DNA of 64,000 nucleotides from Halovulum dunhuangense (GTDB lineage Bacteria; Pseudomonadota; Alphaproteobacteria; Rhodobacterales; Rhodobacteraceae): the NCBI RefSeq assembly GCF_013093415.1, contig NZ_JABFBC010000002.1, positions 186,001-250,000 of the forward strand, given 5' to 3'. Positions 60,425 through 64,000 of this stretch are shown here, in pieces. The notes beneath the pieces were generated by a model. It searched no databases. It had not been told where the DNA came from and saw nothing but the letters and a program-made list of their open reading frames with translations. Both the position numbers and the translations under genes were made by a program. The first letter of the stretch is position 1; the number at the start of each line of letters is the position of its first letter.

Positions 60425-61051
60425 TCACGGCATCGGGATGTCGGAGACGTGTTTCGGGACGTGATAGCCGCGCTGCACGGCGGGGCGTTGGGCTATGCGC
60501 AGGTACCAGTCGCGGACATTGGGGAAGTCCGACAGGTCGATCTGCTGCCACTCGAAGCGCGAGATCCAGGGCCAGATCGCCATGTCGGCGATGGAATAGT
60601 CGCCGGCGACGAAATCGCGCCCCGAAAGCCGGTCGTTCAGCACGCGGTAGAGGCGGCGGGCCTCGGTCGAGAAACGTTCCTCGGCATAGGGCGCCTTGCC
60701 GGGGTTGTACTTCACGAAGTGATGCACCTGGCCCAGGATCGGCCCGGCCCCGCCCATCTGCCACATCAGCCATTCGATCGCCCGCCAGCGGCCCGCGCCT
60801 TCGGGCAGGAAGCGGCCGTATTTCTCGGCCAGGTAGAGCAGGATCGCGCCCGACTCCATCAGGGTCTGGCCGGTTTCCCGGTCGACGATGGCGGGGATCT
60901 TGTTGTTGGGGGCGATGGCCAGGAAGTCGGGGGCGAACTGTTCGTCCTTGCCTATGTCGATGGGGTGGGCGGCATAGGGCACGCCCAGCTCCTCGAGCAG
61001 GATCGAGACCTTGCGGCCGTTCGGCGTGGTCCAGGTGTAGAGATCGATCAT
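60425..61051 (-). CDS. glutathione S-transferase
   Basis: A 208-residue GST with a thioredoxin-fold N-terminal domain (about 1-80: TTPNGRKVSILLEELGVPY, NNKIPAIVD, ESGAILLYLAEKYGRFLP) and an all-helical C-terminal domain (YSIADMAIWPWISRF, about 150-164). The YtnM-YfcG-like pattern fits the disulfide-reductase-like GST group. A G-rich, quadruplex-prone stretch lies in its upstream region at 61064-61120. Confidence 0.85.
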   Translation of the reverse strand: MIDLYTWTTPNGRKVSILLEELGVPYAAHPIDIGKDEQFAPDFLAIAPNNKIPAIVDRETGQTLMESGAILLYLAEKYGRFLPEGAGRWRAIEWLMWQMGGAGPILGQVHHFVKYNPGKAPYAEERFSTEARRLYRVLNDRLSGRDFVAGDYSIADMAIWPWISRFEWQQIDLSDFPNVRDWYLRIAQRPAVQRGYHVPKHVSDIPMP

Positions 61052-61063
61052 GGGGCCTCCGGT

Positions 61064-61120
61064 GGGGGATTACCGGGGAAGGGATAAGGGGCTGGGGGGA
61101 TGGGTGGCAAGGGGGGTGGG
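61064..61120 (+). other. G-run cluster, quadruplex-prone
   Basis: Eight runs of three or more G on the plus strand in 57 bases: 61064-68, 61075-78, 61081-83, 61088-91, 61094-99, 61102-04, 61111-16 and 61118-20, with loops of 1-6 bases; it fits the G3+N1-7 pattern several times. It lies in the upstream region of the GST gene, on the non-template side relative to that gene's transcript being C-rich. Confidence 0.6.
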
Positions 61121-61156
61121 TAGCTTCCGAAATCCACCATCATAGGTAGCTCAAAG

Positions 61157-62035
61157 CTAATCAACTAAATCAAACTGTTGTAGCCAGCGAAGCCACGCAG
61201 CCCCTGAGGAAACATAGTGGACAGCGATCTCAACTGGGGCGTCCGGCTGAGACCCCTCACCTTGTTCATGCCGATAATTGTGCGCGCCCTCGACCCACTC
61301 TTTATACTGAGACACTTGGCTCTGAGCTACCTTGTTGTCCGGCTTTAGCCCAGAATATTTTTTGTTTACAATAGGCCGAAGATTTTTTTCGACCTCAGAA
61401 GAACCCAGCCTTATTGCCCTTGGAAAGATATATTTAAAAAGAATTTCGTTCGCATAAAATATGCTTCTTATTGACCCCTTTGTATCTAAAGGGACACAAT
61501 CCAAACTTTTATAGGATTGATTTAGGTATTGAAGAACGCTATCATATCTATCTGTACTTAAAGCCCGTATCGCCGATACACGAACTTGCTCAAAAGCAGC
61601 ATCAACAGAAAAATGCACTCCTCCTAGTTTGTCCACGCGGTATCGAACTCTTTCCTCCTCAAAAATTCGGCTTACGCCTTCGAGGAACGCTTCTCTCGCG
61701 CCAACTCTGATGTAATTATTCTTCTCTTTAAAACATATATCATCATGCACGATGGTTATCAGATCAAGAACATCGCCCAAGCCTAATTTACAAACCTGTT
61801 CCACCCAATAACTTCGCTCGCTAGCCTTGTAAGTAGGCAACGATATGCCCATTCTGTACTCTATAATATCTCTAAGCGGGCGCAAATCTACACTCTTTAT
61901 ACCCATCCAGAATGAAAATATCGAATATATATGTGCGCCAAGACGCCTTCGCATCCTTTCACTGTCTTCAAGAAGCTCTGGATAATTTATGTAATTAAAA
62001 GAAAAACGAACACCGGAATTTTTTTCCGTCATCAA
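61157..62035 (-). CDS. AT-rich orphan gene, possible HEPN/Abi-like protein
   Basis: A 292-residue protein that I do not recognise. Base composition is far lower in GC than all neighbours, with AT-rich codons, a clear sign of recent transfer. The C-terminal third has AHNYRHEQG (251-259), an R-H pair in a helical context (EWVEGAHNYRH), and ends in a conserved-looking AAWLRWLQQF. Such C-terminal domains occur in HEPN-type abortive-infection proteins. No mobility gene accompanies it; it sits alone between GST and FKBP genes. Start at the first of two ATGs (62035). Confidence 0.55.
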   Translation of the reverse strand: MMTEKNSGVRFSFNYINYPELLEDSERMRRRLGAHIYSIFSFWMGIKSVDLRPLRDIIEYRMGISLPTYKASERSYWVEQVCKLGLGDVLDLITIVHDDICFKEKNNYIRVGAREAFLEGVSRIFEEERVRYRVDKLGGVHFSVDAAFEQVRVSAIRALSTDRYDSVLQYLNQSYKSLDCVPLDTKGSIRSIFYANEILFKYIFPRAIRLGSSEVEKNLRPIVNKKYSGLKPDNKVAQSQVSQYKEWVEGAHNYRHEQGEGSQPDAPVEIAVHYVSSGAAWLRWLQQFDLVD

Positions 62036-62158
62036 CCCTTCTTCCTTCGCACTACCCCCCGTAAAATATAATTCTTGGTTGCCATATCAGCAAGTCTTAG
62101 ACAACGCCCCCACCTCTCCCGAGGCAGGGGCCGCCCGTCTCTCCTAGCGCCTGATGGC

Positions 62159-62587
62159 TCAGGCGATCTCCACCAGTTCGATGGCGAAGGTCAGGTCCTT
62201 GCCGGCGAGCGGGTGGTTGGCGTCGAGGGTCACCGCGGCCTCGTCCACCTCGACCACCGTCACCGGGACGACCTGGCCCTGCGGCGTCTGCATCTGGAGT
62301 TGGGTGCCCGGCTCCAGCGGGATGTCGGCGGGGATGTTGTCGCGGGGGACGGACTGGCGGGCGTCGGGGTTGAGCGGGCCATAGGCTTCCTCGGCCGGCA
62401 CCTCGACGGTCTTCTTCTCGCCCACGCTCATGCCGGGCAGCGCGCGGTCGAGGCCGGGGATGATCTGGCCGGAGCCTACCGCGAATTCCAGCGGCGCGCG
62501 GCCCTCGGAGCTGTCGAACACCGTGCCGTCGGACAGGGTGCCGGTATAATGAATGCGGACGGTATCGCCGACTGCGACTTCGCTCAT
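62159..62587 (-). CDS. FKBP-type peptidyl-prolyl isomerase (SlyD-like)
   Basis: A 142-residue protein: FKBP core (VRIHYTGTLSDGTVFDSS, about 11-28; GLDRALPGMSVGEKKTVEVP, about 45-64) with the IF insert domain between about 73 and 120 and the closing GKDLTFAIELVEI. No His-rich metal tail, unlike E. coli SlyD. It assists folding of cytoplasmic proteins. ATG 62587 has an AGGAG site. Confidence 0.9.
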   Translation of the reverse strand: MSEVAVGDTVRIHYTGTLSDGTVFDSSEGRAPLEFAVGSGQIIPGLDRALPGMSVGEKKTVEVPAEEAYGPLNPDARQSVPRDNIPADIPLEPGTQLQMQTPQGQVVPVTVVEVDEAAVTLDANHPLAGKDLTFAIELVEIA

Positions 62588-62744
62588 GGTTTTCTCCTGA
62601 TGGGATGGGAAGGGTCGGGAGGCCGCGTGTCTGCGCGGGTGCTCCGGGGTTCCCCCTTACCGTAAGGTCGATCGGTGGGATGTAAACCCCCCCGCCCCCC
62701 CGAGCGCGTCCAGAGCGGCCCCGGGGGCGGTTTTCAGGCCGATT

Positions 62745-63713
62745 TCAGACCGAAACCTCGATGGCGATGCCCTGCGCGATGGCGGCGGCCACCGCGGCCT
62801 GCGCCACGGCCAGGTCCTGAAGGCCCACGCCGGTGCCGTCGAAAAGGGTGATCTGCCCCTCGCTCGTGCGGCCCGCATGGGTGCCGTTGATGACGGCGCC
62901 GATGGGGGTGATGGCGTCCTGCGTGATCAGGCCCTGGGCGATGGCGTGCTGCGCCTCGCCAAGGCTGGTGGACTGGGCGATCTCGTCCGTGAAGACGGTG
63001 GCGCGGGCGAGAAGGGTCGCCTCCACCTCCTGCTTGCCCCTGGTGTCGGTGCCCATGCAGGCGAGATGCGTGCCGGGGCGGACATGGGCGTCCATCAGCG
63101 AGGGCGAAAAGGCGGAGGTGATGGTGATGATGACGTCGGCCTCGGCGCCGAGCCGTTCCAGGCTGACCGCCTCGAACGGGAGGCCGAGGGCGGTGGCGGT
63201 CTCGCCCAGCCTGGGCAGCATCTCGGGGTGGTAGTTCCAGGCGATCACCTTGTCGAAGGGGCGCTGGGCGGCTGCGGCGCGCAGCTGGAAATGCGACTGG
63301 TGGCCGGCGCCGATGATGCCGAGGACGCGGGCGTCGGGGCGGGCGAGGTGGCGGATCGAGACGGAAGAGGCGGCGGCGGTGCGCAGCGCGGTCAGCAGGT
63401 TGCCGCCCACCATCGCCGTGGGGCGGCCGGTGTCCGGGTCGAAGAGGAAGACGGTGGACTGGTGGTTGATGAGCCCGCGGCGTTCCAGGTTGTGGGGCCA
63501 GTAGCCCCCCGCCTTGAGGCCCAGCGCGCCGCCCGAGCGGTCGAAGCCGCCCTTGAAGCCGTAGAGCGCATCCTCGTGGCCCAGCGCCTCGCGCACCACC
63601 GGAAAGTTGTAGGCGGCGCCGGAGGCCATGGCGGCAAAGACGGACTCGACCGCGGTGAAGGCGGCCTCGGCGGTGACAAGCTCGGCGATGCGGGCTTCGG
63701 GGACGATGTGCAT
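62745..63713 (-). CDS. bhcD: iminosuccinate reductase of the beta-hydroxyaspartate cycle (ornithine-cyclodeaminase family)
   Basis: A 322-residue ornithine-cyclodeaminase/mu-crystallin family enzyme. The Rossmann motif is GIIGAGHQSHFQLRAAA (about 129-145), with NHQSTVFLFDPDTGRPTAMVGGNLLTALRTAAAS in parts (about 83-115). The family name covers several imine reductases. Here the upstream gene is the 3' end of a D-threonine-aldolase-like gene, as in the bhcABCD operon of Paracoccus, where BhcD reduces iminosuccinate to aspartate. Start ATG 63713 is preceded by GGGAG. The OCD family call is sure; BhcD rests on resemblance and context. Confidence 0.75.
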   Translation of the reverse strand: MHIVPEARIAELVTAEAAFTAVESVFAAMASGAAYNFPVVREALGHEDALYGFKGGFDRSGGALGLKAGGYWPHNLERRGLINHQSTVFLFDPDTGRPTAMVGGNLLTALRTAAASSVSIRHLARPDARVLGIIGAGHQSHFQLRAAAAQRPFDKVIAWNYHPEMLPRLGETATALGLPFEAVSLERLGAEADVIITITSAFSPSLMDAHVRPGTHLACMGTDTRGKQEVEATLLARATVFTDEIAQSTSLGEAQHAIAQGLITQDAITPIGAVINGTHAGRTSEGQITLFDGTGVGLQDLAVAQAAVAAAIAQGIAIEVSV

Positions 63714-63804
63714 GGGCGCTCCCTGCCTTGGGCGGCATGGGGCCGCCTTCTGTCGTTGGGGGTGTGGCCGGGCGCTGTGGCCGCGCCCGGGCGTGTCGGG
63801 AAAT

Positions 63805-63832
63805 GGCCGGGCGCGTGGGTTTGCGCCCGGCC
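63805..63832 (-). terminator. intercistronic stem-loop between bhcC and bhcD
   Basis: GGCCGGGCGC (63805-63814) and GCGCCCGGCC (63823-63832) form a perfect 10-bp stem with an 8-base loop, 10 bases past the bhcC stop and 92 bases before the bhcD ATG. No T-run; likely an mRNA-stabilising or attenuating stem. Confidence 0.55.
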
Positions 63833-63841
63833 GGGGAGGCG

Positions 63842-64000
63842 TCAGTAGGCCTTGCCGCGGGCCGAGACGGGCCAGAGGACTTCGACCTTGCCGTTGCGCA
63901 CGCCCACATACCAGTCGTGGACGTTGCAGGTCGGGTCGCAATGGCCCGGCACCAGCTTCAGCTTTTCGTTGACCTTGAGCACGCCCTGCGGGTCGGAGAT
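63842..64000 (-). CDS. bhcC: beta-hydroxyaspartate aldolase (D-threonine-aldolase family), C-terminal fragment
   Basis: The frame enters from the right edge; the last 52 residues are seen and the stop is TGA at 63844-63842. They contain PGHCDPTCNVHDW, whose His and Asp are the metal ligands at the C-terminus of D-threonine-aldolase/DSD1-type PLP enzymes, and end GKVEVLWPVSARGKAY. The enzyme would cleave or form beta-hydroxyaspartate from glyoxylate and glycine. bhcB and bhcA are expected just beyond the window. The symbol rests on the bhcD neighbour; another DSD1-family enzyme is possible. Confidence 0.65.
   Translation of the reverse strand: MSDPQGVLKVNEKLKLVPGHCDPTCNVHDWYVGVRNGKVEVLWPVSARGKAY

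Noticed and set aside
1-64000. CRISPR arrays, rRNA genes and complete insertion sequences
   Set aside because: No spaced direct-repeat array, rRNA segment or transposase was seen on either strand.

Overview
The window is GC-rich DNA whose gene content (TctCBA transporter, Mo-hydroxylase, SulP/PmpAB sulfur cluster, kynU, and the edge of a beta-hydroxyaspartate-cycle operon) points to an alphaproteobacterium of the Rhodobacterales, Paracoccus/Rhodobacter-like. This is judged from gene content and protein similarity recognised by eye; no search was run.

Positions 1-4590 are accessory DNA. They hold the 3' end of an SNF2-type helicase gene, a DUF3883 protein with a PD-(D/E)XK-like residue set, a two-gene unit (DGQHR-domain protein plus an unrecognised partner with an HEPN-like R-x5-H motif) of clearly lower GC, and a plasmid/ICE scar in which truncated ardC and truncated mobC meet head-on at about 4097. 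A second low-GC insertion is a single orphan gene at 61157-62035.

The rest looks chromosomal. 4596-8356: acyl-CoA synthetase and ABC exporter (minus). 8636-20744: a GntR regulator with a recognisable operator, then a long plus-strand operon: Pht5-like protein, TauE/SafE exporter, TctC-TctB-TctA transporter, LVIVD protein, OsmC protein, two-subunit Mo-hydroxylase, acetamidase/formamidase and a leaderless solute-binding-like protein. This looks like a catabolic pathway for an aromatic or N-heterocyclic acid or amide. 20982-21492: a decayed secreted-protein gene and tRNA-Gly. 21551-29891: gph, glmU-glmS-alkD-like, a second acyl-CoA synthetase, moaA and a BASS-like transporter. 29896-37007: a dipeptide/oligopeptide ABC transporter (D-F-A-B-C order) divergent from an ArgE/DapE-type deacylase. 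37014-43059: sulfotransferase-like protein, two small envelope proteins, kynU, a stand-alone Lrp-type RAM domain, and an ATP-dependent DNA ligase with its MBL-fold exonuclease.

43102-51208: a minus-strand catabolic/uptake operon (solute-binding protein, ABC ATPase, permease, cytosine-deaminase-like amidohydrolase, FAD oxidase, two flavodoxin-fold oxidoreductases, creatininase) divergent from a RidA-like gene. 51213-52235: a leaderless metzincin. 52425-57416: a sulfur cluster (two-cysteine Crp/Fnr regulator, DUF2892, PmpA/PmpB, persulfide-dioxygenase-like MBL protein, DUF442 phosphatase-like protein, SulP carrier). 57452-61051: tRNA-Tyr, GNAT, rRNA methyltransferase, YHS protein, CoA-binding protein, GST. 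62159-64000: FKBP isomerase, and then bhcD with the 3' end of bhcC.

A recurring feature is a perfect GC-rich stem-loop directly after the solute-binding-protein gene in all three transport operons. The best candidates for undescribed biology are the DGQHR/HEPN-like pair with the adjacent helicase/DUF3883 genes, the Mo-hydroxylase/OsmC/TTT operon, the two-cysteine Crp sulfur regulator, and the AT-rich orphan at 61157.
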